Below are positions 6,460-13,655 of a stretch of DNA of 64,000 nucleotides, piece by piece; the stretch's first letter is position 1, and every line of letters begins with the position of its first letter. The stretch is from the NCBI GenBank assembly GCA_020831845.1, contig JAFIFV010000046.1, forward strand, positions 18,984 through 82,983. Reading direction: 5' to 3'. Origin of the DNA: Ectothiorhodospiraceae bacterium (GTDB lineage: Bacteria > Pseudomonadota > Gammaproteobacteria > Nitrococcales > Aquisalimonadaceae). Both the position numbers and the translations under genes were made by a program. Under the pieces are notes generated by a model that did no database searches, was not told the origin of the DNA, and was given only the letters and a program-made list of their open reading frames with translations.

Positions 6460-8895
6460 TCACAGGTCCTCCAGGCTTTGCTGGAACTTGATCCAGCCAT
6501 CGGTTAGCCATTCCTGCATCGTCTCGTTCTCCCCTTGGGCGGCATCGAATGCCGACAGCACCTCCGGCGGTGGAATGACCACGCGCATCTTCTTTGGCGG
6601 CCCCTCGGCCTGGTAGACGGTGTGCAGGTAGCGCCCGCCGGTGACCCAACCCTCCAGCCGATTCACCCGCCCCAGGAACTGGTTGCTCTGCCGCGGGAAG
6701 CGTTCCCCGTTGGCACGACACCATCGGAGGTACGCGGTGTAGAGCTGTTTGCTGCCACAAGGCACCACAGGGTGGTCAGTCTCCCCGCCAGTCCACTCCT
6801 CAATGAACCGATCCTGGCTGGGCTTGCTGAGGTAGATCAGGGCATCTTTGGACCGGGTCCCCGGCGGCTTCTTCTTCGGGTGCCAGCCATCCAGGTTGAC
6901 GTTCAGCAGGTGGTGGTAGAACGCAGCCACGCCGCCGTTCTCGATCTCGTACCACAGCTGGTCGTACCACTGCTCTGTCATCTGCGGCGGCGTCCAGATC
7001 ACCAGGTGGCGACGGTCATCGTTCTCAAGCGGTAGCGGCTGATCTTCGTTCGAGAGAAAGACCAGGTTGATCTGATTGCGCTGCTTGTACGCCGCAACGT
7101 TCTTGGGGTTCACCCGCACGCTGGTGCCGGTGACGAGCTCTTTCAGCTCGTTCTTGATGTGGTACATCTCCTGCCGCGTGACCACTTCTTCGGCGAGCAG
7201 GAACAGCTTGCTGTCCACCCAGTCGCTGTTGAACCGGTCTTCCAGCCCCCGCTGGTTGAGCACCGTGGAATACTCGCCATAGATCCTGGCCAGCGTCTGG
7301 AACACAGCTGATTTCCCGGTGCCCTGCGGCCCGTGCATGATCACGGCACTGGACATCTTGGCACCCGGGTTCTGCAGCGGATACGCCATCCAGCAAAGCA
7401 ACCAGTCGAACACCTCCTGGCTGTTCTCCTCACCACTGCACAGATACTCGAGCGTGGTCAGGATCATGTCGCAGTCGCCTGGCTCCGGCTTCATTGGCCA
7501 CCCGCTCCAGGTATTGAGCTGCACCGCTGGGTCCCGCTCCGATGGATCGAACCCCACCTGGTCCAGGTAGTACGCGCCACGGTGTATCCAGGTGGGATGC
7601 CGCTTCACATCCGCCAGCTTCGCGTCCGCCGGCAGCAGGGCCAGCATCTGGTCCTTGTGCACGATCTTCCGTGTCCACGTGTCGAACACGTACTTGCCCG
7701 TGCCGTCATCGATCGGCAGGAACCGCTCCACGATCTCGTCGATGTTGAGGATGGAGGCCGCCGCACGTCGCTCCCCCGCTCCCCCTGGGGCGTGTCCCCG
7801 CGCGGAAACCGCCGCCTGTGTTGCGGTCTGCCACCCTGCCTGGGCAATCGCATCCTCCACCTGGACCCGGACGAGGGCCAAGCCTCCCGCTGGAATTAGG
7901 TAGAGGTCATTGAAGTCGGTGAGCTTCTTCCCCTCGCGGTCGCTCGGGAACGTCGGCGCAACAAACGCCCCGCCCACGGCCACCGCCGCGGCCCGGGCAT
8001 ACCTGACTCCAGGGTTCTCCTGGCCATGCTCCTCGCCGCAGTGCTGACAGTGTTCCTCAGCCACAGCGGTGACCTTCTTGCACGCGCGGCACTTCTGCAG
8101 GTAGTCATCGTCAGCGCAGACCAGCACCCGCAGCCGGCGGTAGGCTTTGCACAGCGCCTCGGATACCGGCTGCAGGTTGTTCGCGGCGAAGGCCACGGCA
8201 ACCGGGAGGCCCGTCGCTTCGTGCAGCGTGGCCCCGGTGGCGAACCCCTCGCAAACCAGGACGACGCCGCCGGCCATCGGCGATCCGATCTGGAAATAGT
8301 GCCCGCCGATCGCCATGCCCTTCGGCCAGTATTCCTTCTCCAGGCGCTTGGCTCGATCCTTCCCGCGGATGATCTGCAGGCCGTGGACCCGGCCCTGGGA
8401 ATCCATCACTGGCACCGCCACAGTGCCGGATCCGTTCGGCGCGAATCGGACGCCGTGCGCCTGGACGCGCTTGCGCTCCAGGTACTCGCTGCTGCCCTCC
8501 GGCAGGTAGGCGTTCCAGGCCTTCGATGCACGGTGCGCGGCCTTGGCTGCCTCCGCGTCCCGCTGCGCCTGCGCCCGCCGGGCGTTCTCCCGGTGGCGAG
8601 CCGCAATCGCCTTCTTCTCTGAACTGGAGAGCGCCGCCGTGCTGCCGGTCAGCTTGACCCTAAACTTTTCCTTGTCGGCACCCTGCCACCAGCCATAGGA
8701 ACCGACGATGAACAGGCCTTCACCGCCCACCTTCCGACTCATCCGGAAGTCGGTGAGCCAGTACCACCCCCGCTTCTCCCGGCCGCCGCCTTCGATGTAG
8801 CACCGCACCGGCTTGGCCGTGCCAACCTCCAGGTGCTCGATCCGCAGACCAGCGCCCTGGAGCTGGGCCAGCACGTCGGCGTAGTTCTCCCACAT
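6460..8895 (-). CDS. P4-alpha-like DNA primase-helicase
   Basis: An 811-residue phage replication protein combining a TOPRIM primase and a superfamily 3-like helicase. The TOPRIM part shows EGFATG (216-221, the EGYATG motif of P4 alpha primases), ADDD (261-264) and DFND (327-330). A CxxC...CxxC zinc knuckle (about 269-286) is inserted between the last two, which is unusual. The helicase part has Walker A GPQGTGKS (522-529), LLAEEV as the acidic strand and a sensor-like LVFLSNEDQPLPLENDDRR. I chose the ATG at 8895 because it overlaps the upstream stop as TGATG; the frame stays open to an ATG at 8955. P4 alpha also binds origin iterons, so the array downstream of this gene may be its target. 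Confidence 0.88.
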   Translation of the reverse strand: MWENYADVLAQLQGAGLRIEHLEVGTAKPVRCYIEGGGREKRGWYWLTDFRMSRKVGGEGLFIVGSYGWWQGADKEKFRVKLTGSTAALSSSEKKAIAARHRENARRAQAQRDAEAAKAAHRASKAWNAYLPEGSSEYLERKRVQAHGVRFAPNGSGTVAVPVMDSQGRVHGLQIIRGKDRAKRLEKEYWPKGMAIGGHYFQIGSPMAGGVVLVCEGFATGATLHEATGLPVAVAFAANNLQPVSEALCKAYRRLRVLVCADDDYLQKCRACKKVTAVAEEHCQHCGEEHGQENPGVRYARAAAVAVGGAFVAPTFPSDREGKKLTDFNDLYLIPAGGLALVRVQVEDAIAQAGWQTATQAAVSARGHAPGGAGERRAAASILNIDEIVERFLPIDDGTGKYVFDTWTRKIVHKDQMLALLPADAKLADVKRHPTWIHRGAYYLDQVGFDPSERDPAVQLNTWSGWPMKPEPGDCDMILTTLEYLCSGEENSQEVFDWLLCWMAYPLQNPGAKMSSAVIMHGPQGTGKSAVFQTLARIYGEYSTVLNQRGLEDRFNSDWVDSKLFLLAEEVVTRQEMYHIKNELKELVTGTSVRVNPKNVAAYKQRNQINLVFLSNEDQPLPLENDDRRHLVIWTPPQMTEQWYDQLWYEIENGGVAAFYHHLLNVNLDGWHPKKKPPGTRSKDALIYLSKPSQDRFIEEWTGGETDHPVVPCGSKQLYTAYLRWCRANGERFPRQSNQFLGRVNRLEGWVTGGRYLHTVYQAEGPPKKMRVVIPPPEVLSAFDAAQGENETMQEWLTDGWIKFQQSLEDL

Positions 8896-9137
8896 CAGCC
8901 GCAGCCCTCCACCAGGCCAACGGCCAGGCCGGTGTTGCCTATCTGACAACCCCATCGCCTAGCGGAATTTCGCGAGCTTCTCACCCGCATGGTCGCAACC
9001 TCCAGGAAGGACCCGCGACCGGATAGGTGCCGTCTATTAATCGCCATGCGCAACGGTGTCGTCCCCGCAACATGCAACGCCACGGCGCCGCTGATCTTAC
9101 TGGGGGTGCGGGGCTTCAACGTACGTGCGGACCGCAT
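8895..9137 (-). CDS. Small hypothetical protein, translationally coupled at both ends
   Basis: An 80-residue frame whose ATG overlaps the stop of the DksA/TraR-like gene (TGATG at 9137) and whose stop overlaps the primase-helicase ATG in the same way (8895). That double coupling is the main evidence that it is translated. The sequence is basic and Ser/Arg-rich in the middle (MRVRSSRNSARRWG) and ends in GLAVGLVEGCG; I recognise no family. It could be a low-complexity spacer frame whose translation simply delivers ribosomes to the primase start. Confidence 0.45.
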   Translation of the reverse strand: MRSARTLKPRTPSKISGAVALHVAGTTPLRMAINRRHLSGRGSFLEVATMRVRSSRNSARRWGCQIGNTGLAVGLVEGCG

Positions 9138-9373
9138 CAACCGTAGGCCCTGCGAGAGAGATGGCTATTGCGTTGCTCGTGGTCGGACTGGCAGGGGGCG
9201 CACATGGTGCAGCCCTGGGCGGCCGCCCGCCGCTTCTCCGGTATCGGGTCGCCGCATTCCTCGCAGTGCGTCGCGGAGGCGCGGGCGGGTTGCCTGGCGT
9301 TCATGCGCCGGGCGTTACGGTCGGTTTCCAGTTGCTCCAGGTATTCCCCGGCGCGGTCAGCGAGGTCTGCCAT
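9137..9373 (-). CDS. DksA/TraR family C4 zinc-finger protein
   Basis: A 78-residue protein with the TraR layout: an N-terminal helix (DLADRAGEYLEQLE) followed by a four-cysteine finger, CEEC at about residues 37-40 and CAPC at about 58-61. Phage and plasmid TraR-like proteins bind in the RNA polymerase secondary channel and mimic DksA plus ppGpp. It lacks the long coiled-coil of chromosomal DksA, as expected for the short family. It lies in the early leftward operon between a 46-residue protein and the primase module, so it could tune host transcription soon after infection or induction (inference). Confidence 0.8.
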   Translation of the reverse strand: MADLADRAGEYLEQLETDRNARRMNARQPARASATHCEECGDPIPEKRRAAAQGCTMCAPCQSDHEQRNSHLSRRAYG

Positions 9374-9404
9374 GATGTCCCCCTGGGAGAGATTGTTGTG
9401 GTGG

Positions 9405-9545
9405 TTACTGCCTGTCCGCTGCGATGGCGGCCAGAGTTAGTTCTTTCCAGCGGCGCTCGCTTGGGCGCTTTCGCTTGGATCGGCCGATCCGGTAGGACTG
9501 GCGGACGGCCTTGCGCCATTCGGGTGTCTGCACGTAGCGAGGCAT
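9405..9545 (-). CDS. Small basic hypothetical protein (46 aa)
   Basis: Starts MPRYVQTPEWRKAVRQSY; the ATG overlaps the stop of the CII-like gene (TGATG at 9545), the usual sign of translational coupling. The protein is strongly basic (RIGRSKRKRPSERRWKEL), which suggests nucleic-acid contact, but no family is recognised. The gene is followed after 31 bases by the DksA/TraR-like gene. Confidence 0.5.
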   Translation of the reverse strand: MPRYVQTPEWRKAVRQSYRIGRSKRKRPSERRWKELTLAAIAADRQ

Positions 9546-9934
9546 CACAGGTTCCCCCCGTTGATCCGCTCCATCTTCTTGACCAACTGAGCCATCTGCT
9601 GGGTGGCCTCGATGTACTGTCGCTGGAGCTTCTGGTTCTCGGTCTCGACGTTGATCGGGCGCGGTGTCTCGTATCCAGCAGCCGCTGTCAGGTAGTGCAT
9701 CGCTGTGTGGCATTCCCGCTCACGACCGGTGACAAGCAGGAACACGACTTGCGATAGCTCCAGCTTCTCGGGGCGCTCGGGATCCAGGCAGTGGTTCAGG
9801 AGCCGCGCGGCGGCGCTCAGATCCTTATCGGGCCAGATCATTGACCCCACGCGCTTGGGTCCGCCCAGCGCTACGACCAGATCGCGCAGCGCGTCCTCCA
9901 GAGTGTCGTGCCAGAGAGCCTGCTGTTCCGTCAT
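9545..9934 (-). CDS. Phage CII-like regulatory protein
   Basis: A 129-residue protein. The pattern LVVALGGPKRVGSMIWPDK, then AARLLNHCLDPERPEKLELSQ and GRERECHTAMHYL, is that of the phage regulatory CII (CP76-like) family, in which an HTH is followed by a helical oligomerisation tail. The tail here (ENQKLQRQYIEATQQMAQLVKKMERI) is a good coiled coil. It is the second gene of the leftward operon after the cro-like gene, the lambda cro-cII arrangement. A strong RBS (GGGAGGGAAG) precedes the ATG. Its role in choosing lysogeny is inferred from family and position only. Confidence 0.6.
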   Translation of the reverse strand: MTEQQALWHDTLEDALRDLVVALGGPKRVGSMIWPDKDLSAAARLLNHCLDPERPEKLELSQVVFLLVTGRERECHTAMHYLTAAAGYETPRPINVETENQKLQRQYIEATQQMAQLVKKMERINGGNL

Positions 9935-10004
9935 GTGCTACTTCCCTCCCCCGTTACCAACAGTCACCACGTTGTGGTAAGGCGTGGTAATCCCTCGGCC
10001 AGGC

Positions 10005-10053
10005 AAAAAAAATAGGCTGGATGGCAAATGGACAAGACACCAAACAGCCAGCC
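10005..10053 (-). terminator. Terminator-like element downstream of the cro-like gene
   Basis: On the minus strand GGCTGG (10048-10053) can pair with CCAGCC (10015-10020) across a 27-base loop, and the hairpin is followed by TA and a run of eight T (10012-10005). It sits 20 bases after the cro-like stop and before the CII-like gene, where lambda has tR1. Partial termination here would separate cro from the replication genes. The long loop makes it weaker than a classic terminator. Confidence 0.5.
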
Positions 10054-10073
10054 TGCCAACACACCCTCGAGCC

Positions 10074-10313
10074 TCACGCCGCATGATGCTTTTGCGCCTG
10101 CAGATCGGGAGGCAACCAGTCCGGATCCGGATACATCTCCGGGCTCAGTTCGAACGGGGTCACTTCGCCACTTGTGGCCCGGACGACATCCAGCACCCGC
10201 CTGGGCGGACAACCGGTGCGCTCGAACTTCCTGACGGCCTGATAGGAAACCCCCAGCACCTTAGCCAGCTCGAGGAGGCCAACTTGATCGATAGCTCGTG
10301 TCATCGCGTTCAT
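10074..10313 (-). CDS. Cro/YdaS-like repressor
   Basis: A 79-residue HTH protein: AIDQVGLLELAKVLGVSYQ then AVRKFERTGCPPRRVLDVVRA is the YdaS/Cro-like pattern that ends the HTH with a Pro-rich turn, followed by PDWLPPDL. It is divergent from the CI-like gene and is the first gene of the leftward phage operon. A near-consensus promoter overlaps its 5' region (10320-10348). It should compete with CI for the shared operator during lytic growth (family knowledge plus position). Confidence 0.78.
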   Translation of the reverse strand: MNAMTRAIDQVGLLELAKVLGVSYQAVRKFERTGCPPRRVLDVVRATSGEVTPFELSPEMYPDPDWLPPDLQAQKHHAA

Positions 10314-10319
10314 GCTCGC

Positions 10320-10348
10320 AATCTAGTACCGAAAGTTACCTTCGTCAA
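10320..10348 (-). promoter_or_regulatory. Leftward early phage promoter with internal operator
   Basis: Minus strand: -35 TTGACG (10348-10343), a 17-bp spacer, -10 TAGATT (10325-10320). The spacer contains GGTAACTTTCGGT (10340-10328), which recurs in the spacer of the 13267 promoter. A related but shortened copy, GGTATATCGG at 10359-10368 on the plus strand, lies toward the CI-like gene. The layout is that of a repressor-controlled promoter driving the cro-like operon. Confidence 0.75.
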
Positions 10349-10388
10349 GACGCAGAAAGGTATATCGGATAATGTGACTATTGGTTCT

Positions 10389-10880
10389 ATGTCAGATGAA
10401 AACAGAACCGAATTTGCCCAACGGCTCAACGAAGCCCTTGATGACGCTGGGTTTCCGAGCAAAGGCGCTGGACGGCAGGTGTCCGTTGGAAAGCGATTTG
10501 GTGTCAGCCAGAAGGCGGCTCGGAAATGGCTTGAAGGTGAAGGCATACCTAAGACATCTCGCCTGATGGAGATCGCGACCGAACTACGTATCCATTTCGA
10601 ATGGCTGCTGAGCGGCCGAGGTCCGAAACGCACCGAACCCGAGGACGACAAGCACCACAGCAGCGACGCAGCTACAGATTCCCGTCTCGAATATCTTCTT
10701 CTCTATGCCTCCCCGCGCTCGCGGGAGGCTCTAAAACGCATTGCCCAAGCCGCCCATGAGGGGCGCCTAACCGACGATGACATTGCACTGCTGGAGCAGA
10801 CAGCAATGCGCATAGCCAAGCAGACCAGGGTGGGACCAGGTGACTACAGCAACCTCATGCAGGAGCCAACCGACGACTAA
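10389..10880 (+). CDS. Short CI-like repressor without a peptidase domain
   Basis: A 163-residue protein divergent from the cro-like gene. The N-terminal half is an HTH of the phage CI type (FAQRLNEALDDAGFP, VGKRFGVSQKAARKWLEGE, PKTSRLMEIATELRIHFEWLLSGRG). The C-terminal half is charged and helical (SREALKRIAQAAHEGRLTDDDIALLEQ). It lacks the Ala-Gly cleavage site and Ser/Lys dyad of the S24 family, so RecA-stimulated self-cleavage is not expected. I chose the ATG at 10389 because it opens the typical repressor N-terminus. A GATAAT at 10368-10373 could be its -10; no good -35 is seen. Confidence 0.75.
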   Translation: MSDENRTEFAQRLNEALDDAGFPSKGAGRQVSVGKRFGVSQKAARKWLEGEGIPKTSRLMEIATELRIHFEWLLSGRGPKRTEPEDDKHHSSDAATDSRLEYLLLYASPRSREALKRIAQAAHEGRLTDDDIALLEQTAMRIAKQTRVGPGDYSNLMQEPTDD

Positions 10881-11712
10881 CCGCATATTGCCGCTGGTCG
10901 GCGCGACCGCCATGCGGCAATTCCTGGGCTGGATGCCTGCAGATGATCATCACCGCAATGGGGTGTTCGTTGCGCAGTTTCTGGTACCGGACCAGGGATC
11001 TGTGCAGGCGTGCGTCAAGATGTACCCGCACGAACAGGGCCGAAACCGAGGCCTTGTCAACGAGATTACCGGGTACCTGTTCGGACACGCGCTGGGCATT
11101 CCTCAGCCCGATCTCGCCTTCGTCGCTCATGTCCCGATCAAGCACATCAACGGTGCCAAGGGCTTGGTGCGAGAACTGAAGCGGGCGAAAGTGGACACCT
11201 ACCCGGCTTTTTGCACGCGCAGGATCGACGGGCACAGCGCCGCGGTTCGGGTACCAGATAGCCAGCTGCCGGCGGTCGTGGAAGACATTCGCAAATGGCG
11301 GGCTCTACCGCACGCCGTCGCCCTGGACGAAAACATTGCGAACAGCGACCGGCATCTGAATAATCTGTTGCGACTGGGCACCGGGGACTATGCCGTGATT
11401 GACAACGGGCTGTTGGCCTGCCCGTATCCAGGCGGCAACTGGAGCGCAGAAGATCTTGATGCGCAAGGAAATTACGTCAACGTGCTGTCCGAGAACATGT
11501 GGCAGAACAACCCGCCGGGGAGAATGGTCAGCAAGATGCTCGACCTTTCCCGCCACCACCTTTCGGCAGTCGCTGGCATTGCGAATGAGCTAGAATTCTG
11601 GTGGTCGAAACTGCTTAGCGAAGACGACCATCAGGCATTCAAGGCTTTTCTTGATGCGCGAACGGCGAATGTGCACTCACTATTGGCGAACCGTTATGGC
11701 CGGCTACTGTAA
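10840..11712 (+). CDS. HipA-like kinase family protein
   Basis: About 275-290 residues. The catalytic loop of HipA-type Ser/Thr kinases is visible as ENIANSDRHLNNLL with the metal-binding segment YAVIDNGLL after it. The N-terminal lobe has VQACVKMYPHEQGRNRGLVNEITG, where the Lys and Glu fit ATP contacts. It lacks the N-terminal subdomain of classical HipA, as in the stand-alone group usually encoded next to a DUF3037 protein, and that partner follows after 3 bases. The start is uncertain: GTG 10840 overlaps the repressor gene, TTG 10888 or ATG 10912 would not. It lies in the immunity region between repressor and higBA, a typical moron site, so expression from the prophage is likely. Confidence 0.7.
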   Translation: MTTATSCRSQPTTNRILPLVGATAMRQFLGWMPADDHHRNGVFVAQFLVPDQGSVQACVKMYPHEQGRNRGLVNEITGYLFGHALGIPQPDLAFVAHVPIKHINGAKGLVRELKRAKVDTYPAFCTRRIDGHSAAVRVPDSQLPAVVEDIRKWRALPHAVALDENIANSDRHLNNLLRLGTGDYAVIDNGLLACPYPGGNWSAEDLDAQGNYVNVLSENMWQNNPPGRMVSKMLDLSRHHLSAVAGIANELEFWWSKLLSEDDHQAFKAFLDARTANVHSLLANRYGRLL

Positions 11713-11715
11713 ATC

Positions 11716-12615
11716 ATGAACGCGAACCTGCTAGTAGAAGCGAATAGCGAAGAGCCCGCAGCAGTCAGCGGCAAGTGGTGCACGGTCAGCGTGATGCCGG
11801 ACCCGCTGACTGGGGAACGATTCAACGTGGGCGTGGTGTTCCAGGACTCCAAGCGTAAGCTTCACTGGAAGCTGCTGGATAGCACGGCCGCCTTCCGGTG
11901 CTTGTACGGCGAGGACGGCGAATCCAACCTGCGATATCTCGTCTCCGCGATTCAGGAGCATCTGCAACACCACGGTAGTTTCCGCAGCCCTTCCTCGCAA
12001 ATCCTGTTCGGCCAGCGCGCTTATGCAGCAGGAGACGACGCGGAAAGCATTCTGGATGAGCTGTATCAGACCATGGTCAGTATCCGCGACCATGGCGACC
12101 CATCGGATGCCGAGCCGCTGCGTGCGCCGACGCTCAGCACTATGGACCTCCGGAAGAAGGTGACCAGGCTGGCGCGCGATCGCGACCCAAACATGGTGGA
12201 TAGGGTCTTCCGGCGTGACCCGGTTGCACTACACGATGCCAAAGAAGCGCCCCATTTGCTGGACCTGCAGATATTCGCCGAACCGGATCTCACGCACCGG
12301 AGCACGCGCTTCGGCAGCATTGTCTCCGTGTATTCCACGGCGCAGATCACCCGCGGCTACTACCTCAACGCCGGGGCACTCTCCCTGATCAACGCCCAAG
12401 ATATACTCGGCAACGGCGGGCACGGCGCATTTTTCATCTTGCGACCGCCCGAGGGCACCACGGGTTACACGTCCAGTATCGTGAACGAAATTGACGAACA
12501 GATAGACCGTGCCGTGTTCCCCTTTCAGCGGGAAGCCAGGCGGCGTGTCAGGATTATCAGCACCGACTCCCCCGAAGAGCTGACCGAGGAAGCAATCGAT
12601 TTCGCATTGCGCTAA
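11716..12615 (+). CDS. DUF3037 family partner of the HipA-like kinase
   Basis: A 299-residue protein. The N-terminal part, WCTVSVMPDPLTGERFNVGVVF, is the DUF3037 signature (a strand, then a PDP turn and FNVGVV). The rest has no domain I recognise. It begins 3 bases after the HipA-like gene. DUF3037 proteins commonly neighbour HipA-like kinases, so the two may form a toxin-antitoxin or defence pair; the biochemical role of DUF3037 is not known to me. It ends 5 bases before the convergent stop of the higA-like gene. No promoter is seen between the two genes. Confidence 0.68.
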   Translation: MNANLLVEANSEEPAAVSGKWCTVSVMPDPLTGERFNVGVVFQDSKRKLHWKLLDSTAAFRCLYGEDGESNLRYLVSAIQEHLQHHGSFRSPSSQILFGQRAYAAGDDAESILDELYQTMVSIRDHGDPSDAEPLRAPTLSTMDLRKKVTRLARDRDPNMVDRVFRRDPVALHDAKEAPHLLDLQIFAEPDLTHRSTRFGSIVSVYSTAQITRGYYLNAGALSLINAQDILGNGGHGAFFILRPPEGTTGYTSSIVNEIDEQIDRAVFPFQREARRRVRIISTDSPEELTEEAIDFALR

Positions 12616-12620
12616 TCGCG

Positions 12621-12923
12621 CTAGGCGGCGTGATTGTCCCAAGGCTGAATCCTGGCCAGTTCGCCTTCCATCTGGTCACGCCTGGTGGCCAAATCATAAT
12701 CGGCCTGCAGGCCAAGCCAGAAGCCATCGCTGACACCGAAGAAGCGGGATAGCCGCAACGCGGTATCCGCACTGATCGAACGGCGCCCGGCAATGATCTC
12801 CCCAATACGCGGCTGCGGCACACCGATCTCCTTCGCCAACCGGTAGGCCGTCACACCCATTGGGCCAAGGAACTCTTCCTGCAAAATCTCCCCAGGATGG
12901 GGATACGCAATCTGCCGTGTCAT
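12621..12923 (-). CDS. higA: HigA-type antitoxin
   Basis: A 100-residue XRE-family protein. The opening IAYPHPGEILQEEFLGPMGVTAYRLAKEIGVPQPRIGEIIAGRRSI, written here in part, is the VapI/HigA pattern. LRLSRFFGVSDGFWLGLQADYDL closes the HTH domain. It lies 9 bases downstream of the higB-like toxin gene, giving the toxin-first order usual for higBA. It would neutralise the toxin and repress the operon through the palindrome at 13219-13239 (family knowledge plus position). It is convergent with the HipA-like/DUF3037 pair. Confidence 0.85.
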   Translation of the reverse strand: MTRQIAYPHPGEILQEEFLGPMGVTAYRLAKEIGVPQPRIGEIIAGRRSISADTALRLSRFFGVSDGFWLGLQADYDLATRRDQMEGELARIQPWDNHAA

Positions 12924-12932
12924 GGCAACCTC

Positions 12933-13211
12933 CTAGTGGTAATCAACGATTTCCACGTCATGCGCATCGCCCGCCTCGAAACGAAAGCAGACGCGCCATT
13001 GATCATTGATGCGGATGCTGTACTGCCCCGCCCTGTTCCCGCTTAGCTTTTCCAGCCTGTTGGCCGGTGGCACGCGCAGATCATTGAGCGCAGCCGCTCG
13101 GTTCAGCATCGCCAGCTTTCGCAGCGCCACCTTCTCGATATTCACGAAAGCCGGAACCCGGATTCCAGCAAAGAGGCTTTCCGTGGCTCGGCAGCGAAAG
13201 CTTTTGATCAT
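12933..13211 (-). CDS. higB: HigB-type toxin (RelE superfamily)
   Basis: A 92-residue protein starting MIKSFRCRATESLFAG. The core RKLAMLNRAAALNDLRVPPANRLEKLSGNRAGQYSIRINDQWRVCFRF is the HigB (plasmid maintenance killer) pattern, an mRNA interferase acting on the ribosome; the Arg/Tyr/Trp residues of the IRINDQWR strand are those of the family. The ATG at 13211 is preferred over an upstream TTG. It precedes higA in the same operon. Encoded next to the phage immunity genes, it may stabilise the prophage or act in phage exclusion (inference). Confidence 0.85.
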   Translation of the reverse strand: MIKSFRCRATESLFAGIRVPAFVNIEKVALRKLAMLNRAAALNDLRVPPANRLEKLSGNRAGQYSIRINDQWRVCFRFEAGDAHDVEIVDYH

Positions 13212-13218
13212 GACCAAA

Positions 13219-13239
13219 TACTAACACGTCGCGTTAGTA
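13219..13239 (-). promoter_or_regulatory. higBA operator/promoter palindrome
   Basis: TACTAAC (13219-13225) and GTTAGTA (13233-13239) form a perfect 7-bp inverted repeat with a 7-bp centre, starting 8 bases upstream of the higB start. On the minus strand it contains TAGTAT, a plausible -10 hexamer. HigA-type antitoxins usually bind such a site to repress their own operon. Confidence 0.6.
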
Positions 13240-13266
13240 ACGCAACACAAGACCAACAAAAGGGCA

Positions 13267-13313
13267 TTGACGTTGGTAACTTTTGGTCCTAGCATTTGAG
13301 GTAACTTTTGGTC
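13267..13313 (+). promoter_or_regulatory. Rightward phage promoter with two operator copies
   Basis: -35 TTGACG (13267-13272), 17-bp spacer, -10 TAGCAT (13290-13295). GGTAACTTTTGGTC lies in the spacer (13275-13288) and again over the expected start point (13300-13313), 25 bp apart. Hexamer, spacer length and operator position copy those of the cro promoter at 10320-10348. It should drive the run of small genes from 13331 to the recombinase. Confidence 0.75.
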
Positions 13314-13330
13314 TTAATGCGGAGTGACCA

Positions 13331-13648
13331 ATGGCGCGACTGAATTACAACACCCCCAAAGCATCCCTCCGCGAAGGGTGCAACAATCGGGCTCCCGAAG
13401 GCGTCACCGAAAACGGCGAACGCACCGCGCGGACACTCTCCTGCTCTCTAAGGGCCTGGGCGGACCTTTCGGATTGGCAATTGGAGCGGATGGCGGATTG
13501 CCTGCATGGCGCCGGAATTTACGCGACGAATTACCTGCACCCTGAGCAGGCGGACGACGCGGCCTGGTTCCGTTACCTCTCCGAGTCCGCCGACCACTTC
13601 CGCTACAACCGCAAGGCCACCCCTGCCGGCCCGGCCTCCCGGAACTGA
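13331..13648 (+). CDS. Hypothetical phage protein, first gene of the rightward operon
   Basis: A 105-residue protein that I do not recognise. It starts 18 bases after the second operator copy, so it is probably the first gene expressed from the 13267 promoter. The middle contains LRAWADLSDWQLERMADCLHGAGIYATNYL, helical, with a possible short helix-loop. The C-terminus is Ala/Pro-rich and ends in RN. No membrane segment or signal peptide is seen. By analogy with lambda PL-first genes it might be a regulator or host-interference protein, but no motif supports this. Confidence 0.6.
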   Translation: MARLNYNTPKASLREGCNNRAPEGVTENGERTARTLSCSLRAWADLSDWQLERMADCLHGAGIYATNYLHPEQADDAAWFRYLSESADHFRYNRKATPAGPASRN

Positions 13649-13655
13649 GGCGCTT

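Noticed and set aside
6063..6500. Minus-strand open frame of 145 codons across the repeat array, with Phe-His-Met and Met-Glu repeats
   Set aside because: The repeats in the protein are just translations of the ATGGAAC array, there is no RBS, and the frame overlaps the terminase start and the end of the primase-helicase gene.
9950..9995. GTTGGTAAC and two GTGGTAA copies as a third repressor operator
   Set aside because: Only the GGTAAC half matches the operator at 10328 and 13275, and no promoter with the same spacing is present.
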